Positions 31,561 to 39,459 of a stretch of DNA of 64,000 nucleotides are shown here, piece after piece. The position numbers and the translations under genes were made by a program. The stretch is from Microgenomates group bacterium GW2011_GWC1_46_15 (GTDB lineage: Bacteria; Patescibacteria; Microgenomatia; UBA1400; UBA12028), in the NCBI GenBank assembly GCA_001002285.1, contig LCLX01000004.1, forward strand, positions 10,079 to 74,078, in the 5' to 3' direction. The notes below the pieces were generated by a model. That model searched no databases, had not been told where the DNA came from, and saw only the letters and a list, made by a program, of their open reading frames with translations. The stretch's first letter is position 1, and each line of letters opens with the position of its first letter.

Positions 31561-31579
31561 CTGTGACCCCATCCGGATT
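31561..31579. repeat. 19-bp direct repeat, tRNA-Glu 3' end (second copy)
   Basis: The copy that belongs to the intact tRNA-Glu gene; see the identical segment at 31412-31430. Confidence 0.7.
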
Positions 31580-31637
31580 CGAACCGGAGATCTTCAGGAT
31601 GAAAACCTGACGTCCTAGGCCACTAGACGATGGGGCC
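31564..31637 (-). tRNA. tRNA-Glu (UUC)
   Basis: Cloverleaf on the minus strand with acceptor GGCCCCA/TGGGGTC, T arm TCCGG-TTCGAAT-CCGGA, and anticodon loop TTTTCAT giving UUC. CCA is not encoded. It follows tRNA-Lys on the same strand, probably as one transcript ending at the hairpin 31531-31555. Confidence 0.93.
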
Positions 31638-31678
31638 GTTCACTTGCTTTTGCACTCACTGTACCACTCTTCACACTG

Positions 31679-31750
31679 TGAGCCCGGTGCGGATCGAACG
31701 CACGACACAGAGCTTAAAAGGCTCCTGCTCTACCACTGAGCTACGGGCCC
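31679..31750 (-). tRNA. tRNA-Lys (UUU)
   Basis: Acceptor GGGCCCG with CGGGCTC, anticodon stem GGAGC/GCTCT with loop CTTTTAA giving UUU, discriminator A, CCA not encoded. It lies 41 nt upstream of tRNA-Glu. Confidence 0.93.
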
Positions 31751-31790
31751 GTTCAGTACTCCATCTCTGGAGGAACGATACGATATTGTA

Positions 31791-32153
31791 TCATGCGCTC
31801 TCGATGTTTTGAATATGCGACACGACTTTTCCCCGAGCAACGCCGATTACGTCAAGCTGGACTGTTTTGAAGTGTACTCGCTGGCTATACAGGTCATGCA
31901 GAAGGAGTGCGATACACCGCCGCAACTTCAGTAATTTGAGTGGTGTTACCGCCAGTTCCGGCTCAATCTGCGAGAAGTATCCCTGCGATTTGACCTCCAC
32001 GACAACGAGCGCGCCGTCTTTTTCGGCAACAATATCAAGTTCTCCATACCGGAAATGAAGATTTGTTGCACGGATGGTATACCCGCGCTTCCGCAAATAC
32101 TCGACGACAATAGCTTCACCGCGTTTTCCGCGGTCAACAGTGTTTGAAATCAT
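31791..32153 (-). CDS. YraN/UPF0102 family endonuclease-like protein
   Basis: 120 residues. The restriction-endonuclease-like core of UPF0102 is present: GKRGEAIVVEYLRKRGY, GELDIVAEKDGALVVVEVKSQ (PD-ExK-like, D and EVK). Family members are thought to act on DNA ends or branched DNA, but the role is not settled. It starts 6 nt after rplS; the rplS-yraN pairing is common in bacteria. Confidence 0.88.
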   Translation of the reverse strand: MISNTVDRGKRGEAIVVEYLRKRGYTIRATNLHFRYGELDIVAEKDGALVVVEVKSQGYFSQIEPELAVTPLKLLKLRRCIALLLHDLYSQRVHFKTVQLDVIGVARGKVVSHIQNIESA

Positions 32154-32159
32154 ACAAAG

Positions 32160-32513
32160 TTATGTAGTCGCAGGAGCTTCGGTCTCAAGGTTCTGCTTGA
32201 TGTTTGTCGCGGTCTTTCCCACTCTTCCACGCAGGTAATGGAGCTTGGCCCGGCGCACTTTTCCAGCCTTTTTAAGTTCGATGTTCGCGATAAACGGCGC
32301 GTCAACGGGGAAAATACGCTCAATACCAATGCTATCAGTCCCGATCTTGCGTACGGTAAACATTTTATTGGACTCTCTGTTGTCTACCGCGATCAAAATG
32401 CCCTCGAACACCTGGATACGGGTTTTGTCGCCCTCTTCTTTGATCGAGACGTGTACGCGAATCGTGTCGCCAACCGAAAACTCTTTGTCGTTGTATGTAA
32501 GATGGTTTGCCAT
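32160..32513 (-). CDS. rplS: 50S ribosomal protein L19
   Basis: 117 residues. L19 sits at the 30S-50S interface. The core DTIRVHVSIKEEGDKTRIQVFEG, FTVRKIGTDSIGIERIFPV and VRRAKLHYLRGRVGKTA matches the family. TACAAT lies 8 nt before ATG 32513 with no ribosome site, so a leaderless mRNA is predicted even for this ribosomal protein. Confidence 0.96.
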   Translation of the reverse strand: MANHLTYNDKEFSVGDTIRVHVSIKEEGDKTRIQVFEGILIAVDNRESNKMFTVRKIGTDSIGIERIFPVDAPFIANIELKKAGKVRRAKLHYLRGRVGKTATNIKQNLETEAPATT

Positions 32514-32521
32514 AGGTTGGA

Positions 32522-32527
32522 ATTGTA
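32522..32527 (-). promoter_or_regulatory. -10 box of rplS (leaderless type)
   Basis: TACAAT on the minus strand, 8 nt before ATG 32513. Confidence 0.55.
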
Positions 32528-32542
32528 GCAGATCAGGCGAAT

Positions 32543-33139
32543 CTAGACAAGATTGTAAAATACAGCGATTTCGCGCGCGCTCATCCCAAGCGATGTAAGG
32601 TGCTTTTTGATGACTGTGTCGCTAATGTGTTGTTTTTTCCACGAACGCTTCAACAGGGTCATGGTCTCGCGGATTTCGTGCGGGAAAATGATCCATTCGC
32701 TCGAGTTAAACCCGTAGTAGTCGGGAACAAACGATGTCCAGCTTTTAATCGCGACCGTTGCAGTTTTTACTGTTTTTGCGCCATGCATCTTGATGTATTT
32801 TTTGGCAAGTACAAGCGTTTCACCGGAGTCCGCGACGTCGTCAAAAATCAAAATCCGCTCGTTTTGAATGGTAATGGGAAGCGACTGCGTAATAACCGGT
32901 GTTTTTTGTGTTGAAGCGATGCCGGTGTAAAAGGAAATTTGAATGGAACTCAACTCTTTAACGCCAAGATAGTCGCAGAGTGTGCGCGACCACGTGAGTC
33001 CGCCTTTGGCCAATGCAACCACGCGGTCAAACTTTTCCTTCTTTTTGATGATTTTTTCCGCAATTTGCAGTAACTGCTCGTTTGTTTCTTCCCAGCTTAG
33101 TGTTAAGTATTTTTGCCCATAAATCGTGTGTTTTTTCAT
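32543..33139 (-). CDS. Phosphoribosyltransferase (xanthine/hypoxanthine type)
   Basis: 198 residues. The PRPP-binding loop ILIFDDVADSGETL (about 95-108) and the N-terminal ALAKGGLTWSRTL loop are type I phosphoribosyltransferase marks. Likely a purine base salvage enzyme (base + PRPP to nucleotide + PPi), though some such proteins act on other bases. The C-terminal 60 residues (helical, basic) extend beyond the core. It overlaps pyrG by 4 nt and is co-transcribed with it, linking nucleotide salvage and CTP supply. Confidence 0.82.
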   Translation of the reverse strand: MKKHTIYGQKYLTLSWEETNEQLLQIAEKIIKKKEKFDRVVALAKGGLTWSRTLCDYLGVKELSSIQISFYTGIASTQKTPVITQSLPITIQNERILIFDDVADSGETLVLAKKYIKMHGAKTVKTATVAIKSWTSFVPDYYGFNSSEWIIFPHEIRETMTLLKRSWKKQHISDTVIKKHLTSLGMSAREIAVFYNLV

Positions 33140-34797
33140 GCTGATCTTTTTTTCTTTGATGCCCCCATAAACGCGACAAACATCGGATGCGGTTTGAGCG
33201 GGCGTGATTTGTACTCCGGATGTCCCTGTGTACCAATAAAAAACGGGTGCATGGACGGCGGCAGTTCAATCATCTCAACCAAGTTTTCCTTGACTGATCT
33301 TCCGGAAATGACCAAGCCCGCTTTTTCCAGTTCCTCAGCGTACTCATCGTTAAACTCATATCTGTGCCGGTGCCGTTCGGAAATCAAGTCTTTACCGTAA
33401 ATACTGTGCGCGAGCGTTCCGGGTTTGAGTTTGCACTCCCACGCGCCCAACCGCATCGTGCCACCGTACGCGCGGTTTTCCAAAATGCGCTTTTGTGTTG
33501 GAATCATGTGCACAACAGGATGCGGACTGTGCGGATCAACTTCCTGCGACTGCGCGTCTTTCCACCCAAGCACGTTGCGGGCAAACTCAACGACTGCCAG
33601 CTGCATGCCGTAGCACAAGCCCAAGTACGGAATTTTGTGTGTACGCGCGTACTCAATCGCGATAATTTTTCCTTCAACGCCACGGCTACCCCACCCGATG
33701 GGAACAACAATGCCATCAAGTTCTTCCAGCACTTTTTTGACTTCCTCGCTTGCCATTTTTTCCAGTTTTTCGCTGTTAATCCAGTGAATTTCCGGTGTTA
33801 CTTTGACAGGAAGTGCGGCGTGTTGAATGGCGTCGTACAGCGCAGCATATGAGTCGCGAAGTTGATACTCACCGGTTGCCAAGTACTTGCCGATCACACC
33901 GATCTTGACCGATGGATGGTGCGCTTTCAGACTTTTAATCATGTTTTTCCACGGCGCAATAGCAAGCGATTTTGTGGGCAAATGGAGTGATTTCAGAATC
34001 TTTGCGTCAAACTTTTGATTCGCAAAAAGCAATGGCACTTCGTAGACAGACGGAACGTCGGGATTAGCGATAATATGATCGGGTTTCACGTTGCAAAACA
34101 GCGCGAACCGTTCGCGACGGCGCTCATCTAACGGGGTTTCCGATCGTGCAACAATAAAATCCGGCTGAATGCCCATTGAGTTTAACCGCTGGACGGAAAG
34201 TTGTGTGGGTTTTGTTTTTGGCTCACCAATATGTGGCGGTGTTGGCAAGTAGCTCACGTGGATATGAATAACTTTTTCGTTGTTGCGGTATTCAAGAATG
34301 CGTGACGCTTCGTAGTACAGCACGTTCAAGTACTCGCCCGCCGTTCCACCAAGCTCAGTAATAATGATTTCGGCGTTTTCGTTTTTGCCGGCTTCAGTAA
34401 TACGACGGATGATTTCGTCACACACATGGGGCATTTCTACATCCTCGCCGTTGTATCCAAACGCGCGCTCACGGTCAATCACGGTTTTGTAAATCTGGCC
34501 CATTGTGATGAAGTTGTTCCTGCTCATGTTTTGATCGAGGAACTTTTCGTATGTACCTAAGTCCATATCGGTTTCGGTACCGTCTTCGCACAAGAACGGA
34601 TCGCCGTGTTCAATGGGGTTAATGAGACCGGAATCAATGTTGAGATAGTTTTCGCACTTCACGATTGTGACACGGTATCCACGCGCTTTGAGCAGAAAAG
34701 CAATCGAGGCCGTGGTAATGCCTTTGCCCAAAGAAGAGAGGACGCCACCGGAAACGAAGATAAACTTTGGAGAAAATGAAGACGTCTTTTGCGGCAT
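33136..34797 (-). CDS. pyrG: CTP synthase
   Basis: 553 residues, normal length. It converts UTP to CTP with ATP and glutamine. N-terminal synthetase domain (FVSGGVLSSLGKGITTASIAFLL) is followed by a class I glutamine amidotransferase domain with nucleophile cysteine in YLGLCYGMQLA and the H/E pair in GTQGHPEYKSR. TATAAT (34803-34808) lies 5 nt before ATG 34797, the shortest spacing seen. Confidence 0.98.
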   Translation of the reverse strand: MPQKTSSFSPKFIFVSGGVLSSLGKGITTASIAFLLKARGYRVTIVKCENYLNIDSGLINPIEHGDPFLCEDGTETDMDLGTYEKFLDQNMSRNNFITMGQIYKTVIDRERAFGYNGEDVEMPHVCDEIIRRITEAGKNENAEIIITELGGTAGEYLNVLYYEASRILEYRNNEKVIHIHVSYLPTPPHIGEPKTKPTQLSVQRLNSMGIQPDFIVARSETPLDERRRERFALFCNVKPDHIIANPDVPSVYEVPLLFANQKFDAKILKSLHLPTKSLAIAPWKNMIKSLKAHHPSVKIGVIGKYLATGEYQLRDSYAALYDAIQHAALPVKVTPEIHWINSEKLEKMASEEVKKVLEELDGIVVPIGWGSRGVEGKIIAIEYARTHKIPYLGLCYGMQLAVVEFARNVLGWKDAQSQEVDPHSPHPVVHMIPTQKRILENRAYGGTMRLGAWECKLKPGTLAHSIYGKDLISERHRHRYEFNDEYAEELEKAGLVISGRSVKENLVEMIELPPSMHPFFIGTQGHPEYKSRPLKPHPMFVAFMGASKKKRSA

Positions 34798-34802
34798 AGG
34801 CG

Positions 34803-34808
34803 ATTATA
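34803..34808 (-). promoter_or_regulatory. -10 box of pyrG (leaderless type)
   Basis: A perfect TATAAT on the minus strand, 5 nt before the pyrG start codon. Confidence 0.6.
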
Positions 34809-34862
34809 CCGTATGAATCAAAGAGTTGACAAGGGGAAAATTATCAGAGATAAATAATGGAT

Positions 34863-35198
34863 ATGTCCAGAACAGATCAAGGCTTTGATGGTGATGATGA
34901 GCCCGTGCTCGATCAATATGCTATTGCTGTAGAACAATATACCGAGATAAAAGCTCACATTTTTCATCTTTGGAATACGGTACCTCCAGTTGACGGCGAT
35001 CACCAAGAACTTGCGCGTTTTCGGGAAGAGGTATTAAGGGTTTCCAATATCGTTATTCCCACCATAAGGGGTGAGTTACAAGTAGTAGATCCTTTGAGTT
35101 TGACCAAAATTCAACAAAATATTCGAACTGCAGCACTACATGATCTCGAGGTAATGAGTGAACAACTCTACAATCTTTTGCGATCCCTACCCAAGTAA
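34863..35198 (+). CDS. Unassigned acidic protein
   Basis: 111 residues from ATG 34863; ATG 34857 would add two. TTGACA (34826-34831), a 17-nt spacer and GATAAA (34849-34854) place transcription start near 34861, which supports 34863. The protein is acidic at its N-terminus (GFDGDDEPVLDQY) and helical after that. No family recognised. The 3' end overlaps the dnaE stop region by 12 nt on the other strand. Confidence 0.55.
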   Translation: MSRTDQGFDGDDEPVLDQYAIAVEQYTEIKAHIFHLWNTVPPVDGDHQELARFREEVLRVSNIVIPTIRGELQVVDPLSLTKIQQNIRTAALHDLEVMSEQLYNLLRSLPK

Positions 35199-38100
35199 TT
35201 TTTTCACTTTTTCTTGCAGTTCCTCATCCCATTTCACTCCGTATGGCAGTTTCATCCGCTTTGGTTCCCCGCCGTTGGGAATAATCAAAATCATTGTGTT
35301 ATCACCGGGATGCGCTTTTAATACCTTGCCCAGCTCGACCAACGTTTCTCTTGGTGTTCCGCGCGGAATTTCCAATTCTTTTGTATTGGCACCAGTTTGT
35401 GTGAGATCTTCGTCAACATCGGGCGCTTTCACGACATCGGCAAAGAACGTTGGTTTTTCTTCACGCTCTTCTAACTTTCCCTTAATCAACACGATGGTAT
35501 CTTTTTTCAAAAACTCTCTTGCTAACGAAAACGCCCGGGGGAACACCACGAACTCAATTGTTCCCGTTCCGTCATCCAACGTCCCAAATCCCATTTCACG
35601 GCCATCTTTTTTTGTGGTGACACCGCGCCATTGTGTGATGATCCCTCCGAGCCAAATCACCGTGTCGTGGTGTACACGCACATCAAGTTCGCGAATCGTT
35701 TTTGTTGCCGACTTTGAAACGGCTTTGAGTGCGGAGGCCATCGGATGCTCGGTTAAATAAAACCCAAGCAGTTCTTTTTCAAACGACAACAGTTCGGCCT
35801 GCGGGTACTCCTTTATCTGCTTAAAGCTGTCCTTAATATCGTGGAGTTCTTTTGTTTTTCCACTACTAAAAAGATTTTCCTGCCCATCAACCCCGTTATC
35901 ATATTTCTGTAGTTTTGTGCGAATATCGTCCAACTGCTCCAAAATACTCGCACGGTTGGAAAACTGGTCCATTGCGCCAACGCGTACAAGACACTCTAAC
36001 ACTTTTTTATTGACCCGCCGCGCATCTACACGGATCAAAAAGTCTGAGAAGCTTGAAAACTTCTTGTGTTTACGGGCTTCCAAAATGGCGTCAATCGCTG
36101 CCGTTCCCACGTTTTTAATTGCGGTAAACCCAAACCGAATTGCCTTATCTTCCAGCGACCTCTTATGTTCCTCAATCGAAAAACCACGCTGGGACATGTT
36201 AATATCGGGCGGGAACATCGCGATATTCATGCGTTTACACTCGTTGACACCTTGCGAAATCTTCTCCTCACGGTTTGCCGAGCCGGCAGCAGACTCAACC
36301 GACAACAATGCAGTCATGTACTCCACAGGATACCGTACTTTCATGTACGCGGTTTGGTACGCGATCATGGCATACGACGCGGCATGCGCTTTGTTAAATC
36401 CATAGCCGGCAAATTTTTCAATATAGCTCCATACTTTTTCGGCAATTTCTTTTGTATATCCTTGTTTAACCGATCGCCGTACAAATTCGTTGCGCTGTTG
36501 GTCCATGATCTCTTTTTTCTTTTTCCCAATCGCACGGCGTAAAATATCCGCTTCACCAAGCGAGTATCCCGCCATCACGTGCGCCACTTCCAACGCCTGC
36601 TCTTGGTACACCATGATGCCGTACGTTTCTTTTAATACGTGTTCAAGGTCTTTATGCGGATACACGATGCTACTCGGATGATGTTTGCCCTCGATAAAAT
36701 CGTTGATCAGATCCATTGGACCCGGGCGGTACAACGCAACCATAGCGGTAATATCGGAAAACGCCGAAGGTTTGAGCGTGCGGGCAACGCGCCGCATACC
36801 ACCGGACTCAAGCTGGAACACTCCCGTGGTTTCACCGCTGGAAAGAAGTTTATATACGTCTTTATCGTCAATGGGAATCGTGCTGAGGTCTATCGTTTTT
36901 TTCTGTGTCTGCTTCACAATCGCAACAGCCTCGCCAAGGATCGAAAGGTTGCGTAATCCCAAGAAGTCCATTTTCAGCAGGCCGATCGCATTATCGGCCA
37001 CGTTGCGGTCAAGCGCCTTCATGTCGTACTGCGTAATAATTTTTCCCTCTTTTGCTTCGCGCTGAATTGGTGTGTACTCGGTCAATGGCTTGTCCGAGAT
37101 CACGATACCTGCGGCGTGCACGCTTGAGTGCCGTACATTTCCTTCAACTTTCATCGCCAAATCAATCAGTTTTTGGAACTTCGCCTGTTTGTAGTACTCG
37201 CGGAGCTCCGGAACGGTATCCACAGATTGTTGAATGCCGAAGCCAAACGGAATGAGTTTGGCGATTTTGTCGGGGTCGCTGTACGGCATACCCAACGCAC
37301 GGCCAATATCGCGTATGGCGGCTCGAGCTTCCATCGTTCCAAATGTGATAATCTGCGCAACCTTATCCTCACCATATTTTTGCGTGACATAATGAATGAC
37401 TTCGTCGCGACGAAGATCAGCAAAGTCCATATCAATATCCGGCGGCGTCGGACGTTCGGGGTTCATGAACCGCTCAAACGGCAATCCGTGCTGGAGTGGA
37501 TTCATGTTTGTGATGTTCAGAGAGTACGCGGTAAGCGAGCCGGCGGCAGAGCCTCTTCCTGGGCCAACATAAATACCTTGATTCTTCGCCCAGTTTACAA
37601 AGTCCTGCACAATCAAAAAGTATGTTGAGAATCCTTTTTTCGTGATGATGTTCAATTCGTAGTCCAACCGTTTTTCTATGTCCGGTGTTACTTCTTTAAA
37701 CCGTTTTTTCAATCCTTCGTGTGACATTTTTTTGAGAAGCGATTCGTATGTTTCGTTTTTTGGAAGTGGAAAGTCCGGCAGAATCCAGTTTCCAATGGGA
37801 ATCTCTACGTTGCACCGTTCGGCAATTTTCGCGGTATTTGCAATGGCGTCTGGATACTCAATGAACAACTGCTCCATTTCTTTTTGTGTGCGGAGGTAAA
37901 AATCCGGCGAGCTGTACATGGACAAGCGGTTTTTATCCGAAAGTATTTTCCGCATTTGAACCGCCAGCAACGCGTCTTGGGCTTCCGCATCGTCGGGATT
38001 TACATAGTGCACATCATTTGTGGCAACCAGCGGCAGTCCAAATTCGCGCGAAATTTTTGCCATTTCTTTGCGCATTTCCCCAACCTGTTTAATTTTTGGA

Positions 38101-38639
38101 TGTGCCTGAATTTCAAGAAAAAAGTCATCACCAAAAAGATTTGCATATTTTTTAAGTTTTTCAACTGCTTCGTCGCGTTTGTTTTCCATAATCAGCTGGC
38201 TAAACTCGCTTTGCAGACAGCCAGATGTCACGATGATACCCTCGTGGTACTGTTTGAGCAGGTCAAAATCAATGCGGGGTTTGTACGAAAATCCTTCCAA
38301 ATGTGCGACGGATACGAGTTTCATGAGATTTTTATACCCGGTGTAGTTTTTTGCTAGAAGGAGAAGGTGAAACTGGTCGGCGCCCATTCTTGGCTGTTTG
38401 TCTAAATGCGAGTGTGTTGCGACATACGTTTCCACTCCAATGATTGGCTTAATCCCCTTTTCTTTAGCATAGTTATAAAAATGAATCGCACCGTACATGA
38501 CGCCGTGATCGGTGATCGCGAGCGCTTTTTGGCCGTCAGCTTTTGCGCGTTCCAAAAGGGATGGGATTTTGCACAATCCATCGAGTAATGAGTACTCTGT
38601 ATGGACGTGAAGATGGGTAAAACTGTGTGAACTTGCCAT
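35187..38639 (-). CDS. dnaE: DNA polymerase III alpha subunit
   Basis: 1150 residues from ATG 38639, normal length. Replicative polymerase. Domain order: PHP domain (HLHVHTEYSLLDGL; AITDHGVMYG), polymerase core with GPGRGSAAGSL and catalytic aspartates in PPDIDMDF, thumb/fingers, and an OB-fold near the C-terminus (about 990-1090). TACACT lies 9 nt before the ATG. The in-frame ATG 38660 lies upstream of that box. Confidence 0.97.
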   Translation of the reverse strand: MASSHSFTHLHVHTEYSLLDGLCKIPSLLERAKADGQKALAITDHGVMYGAIHFYNYAKEKGIKPIIGVETYVATHSHLDKQPRMGADQFHLLLLAKNYTGYKNLMKLVSVAHLEGFSYKPRIDFDLLKQYHEGIIVTSGCLQSEFSQLIMENKRDEAVEKLKKYANLFGDDFFLEIQAHPKIKQVGEMRKEMAKISREFGLPLVATNDVHYVNPDDAEAQDALLAVQMRKILSDKNRLSMYSSPDFYLRTQKEMEQLFIEYPDAIANTAKIAERCNVEIPIGNWILPDFPLPKNETYESLLKKMSHEGLKKRFKEVTPDIEKRLDYELNIITKKGFSTYFLIVQDFVNWAKNQGIYVGPGRGSAAGSLTAYSLNITNMNPLQHGLPFERFMNPERPTPPDIDMDFADLRRDEVIHYVTQKYGEDKVAQIITFGTMEARAAIRDIGRALGMPYSDPDKIAKLIPFGFGIQQSVDTVPELREYYKQAKFQKLIDLAMKVEGNVRHSSVHAAGIVISDKPLTEYTPIQREAKEGKIITQYDMKALDRNVADNAIGLLKMDFLGLRNLSILGEAVAIVKQTQKKTIDLSTIPIDDKDVYKLLSSGETTGVFQLESGGMRRVARTLKPSAFSDITAMVALYRPGPMDLINDFIEGKHHPSSIVYPHKDLEHVLKETYGIMVYQEQALEVAHVMAGYSLGEADILRRAIGKKKKEIMDQQRNEFVRRSVKQGYTKEIAEKVWSYIEKFAGYGFNKAHAASYAMIAYQTAYMKVRYPVEYMTALLSVESAAGSANREEKISQGVNECKRMNIAMFPPDINMSQRGFSIEEHKRSLEDKAIRFGFTAIKNVGTAAIDAILEARKHKKFSSFSDFLIRVDARRVNKKVLECLVRVGAMDQFSNRASILEQLDDIRTKLQKYDNGVDGQENLFSSGKTKELHDIKDSFKQIKEYPQAELLSFEKELLGFYLTEHPMASALKAVSKSATKTIRELDVRVHHDTVIWLGGIITQWRGVTTKKDGREMGFGTLDDGTGTIEFVVFPRAFSLAREFLKKDTIVLIKGKLEEREEKPTFFADVVKAPDVDEDLTQTGANTKELEIPRGTPRETLVELGKVLKAHPGDNTMILIIPNGGEPKRMKLPYGVKWDEELQEKVKKLLG

Positions 38640-38648
38640 GCTGGAGCT

Positions 38649-38654
38649 AGTGTA
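38649..38654 (-). promoter_or_regulatory. -10 box of dnaE (leaderless type)
   Basis: TACACT on the minus strand, 9 nt before ATG 38639. Confidence 0.5.
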
Positions 38655-38696
38655 ACGCAAAAAAGGCGAAGGGGGAAGGGAAAATGGAGTTTGGTG

Positions 38697-38730
38697 TATA
38701 ATGGACGCACGTATCAGTGATTTTTGGAGG
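38697..38730 (+). promoter_or_regulatory. Promoter and RBS of the gene at 38735
   Basis: TATAAT (38697-38702), about 30 nt of leader and GGAGG (38726-38730), four nt before ATG 38735. The same layout precedes 15274, 18789 and 39216. Confidence 0.6.
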
Positions 38731-38734
38731 AAGT

Positions 38735-39157
38735 ATGGTATTTAATCCAAGCGAAATGAAAGCGAAAACATATCCAGAAACGTCTGCAGATCAGGCGTAT
38801 AGAGAACTTCAAGATGTTTTGGCTGGACAAGCAGAACAGGCTCCGCCACAGGTGCGTAAAGCGCATGCCGATCGTGCAAAAACTTCGGGGCCTCATTATG
38901 TTCAATTTAACGATAACCGATATTTTGCTCATCCGATTGGAGATTATGGCGTTTATGACCTCACTCAAAGGCGTGTTTTGAGTTTGAAAAAAGATTATGA
39001 AGTTATTACGAATAGACCAAAGCGTATTAGTGTAAAGTATCGTGACCCTAAGACTGGTGAGTTAAAGATTGGGAATACGGGATACTTTATTCTTGTGCGA
39101 GATCTTCACGAAACACCTGGAAGTGTTGGAGAATTTTTAATGTTCTTTATGAGATAG
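38735..39157 (+). CDS. Unassigned basic protein
   Basis: 140 residues from ATG 38735, fixed by GGAGG four nt upstream. A helical, Ala/Gln-rich front (about 15-50) is followed by a beta-rich part with many aromatic and basic residues (YVQFNDNRYFAHPIGDYGVYDL, split around 58-80; KRISVKYRDPKTGELKIG). No signal peptide. The beta part could bind nucleic acid; this is a guess from composition. No family recognised. Confidence 0.6.
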   Translation: MVFNPSEMKAKTYPETSADQAYRELQDVLAGQAEQAPPQVRKAHADRAKTSGPHYVQFNDNRYFAHPIGDYGVYDLTQRRVLSLKKDYEVITNRPKRISVKYRDPKTGELKIGNTGYFILVRDLHETPGSVGEFLMFFMR

Positions 39158-39215
39158 TGTTTAGAGGCTGTGTTATAATGCGATATATTAACATTTTTTT
39201 CCCAAGGAGGATAGT

Positions 39216-39459
39216 ATGAGTGAAGCTGTTCGTGGTATAGCATTTGTCCTTGCCAACGCGGAGAAATCAATGCTTTCTCTTGCTCGTGATAATCGCGAAG
39301 CGATAGCAAGCGTATACTATACTTATTGAGGGTTATCGACGAACCATTTCTTCAACAACATTCTCACCTAAAGCAATGATCGCTGCTTTAGACGCAGAAA
39401 TGGAGGATCTGGGGTTTAAACCCGATCCAGCAACTGGAAATTATGTGAGATTTCGTTAG
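39216..39459 (+). pseudogene. Small unassigned gene with a one-base frameshift
   Basis: TATAAT (39174-39179) and AAGGAGG (39204-39210) lead to ATG 39216. The first frame ends after 37 codons at TGA 39327-39329, but a +1 frame continues from about 39307 (AYTILIEGYRRTISST...) to TAG 39457-39459 (ending GNYVRFR). Combined length is about 80 codons. The shift must lie within 39307-39326, where no homopolymer occurs. A one-base indel or an assembly error is likely; programmed shifting is not supported. No family recognised. Confidence 0.5.

Noticed and set aside
31412..31579. An intact integrated element between the two tRNA-Glu 3'-end copies
   Set aside because: Only 130 bp lie between the copies and there is no integrase, so at most a scar remains.
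39307..39326. Programmed +1 frameshifting
   Set aside because: No slippery codon run, rare-codon pause or internal ribosome-site stimulator is present in the shift window.
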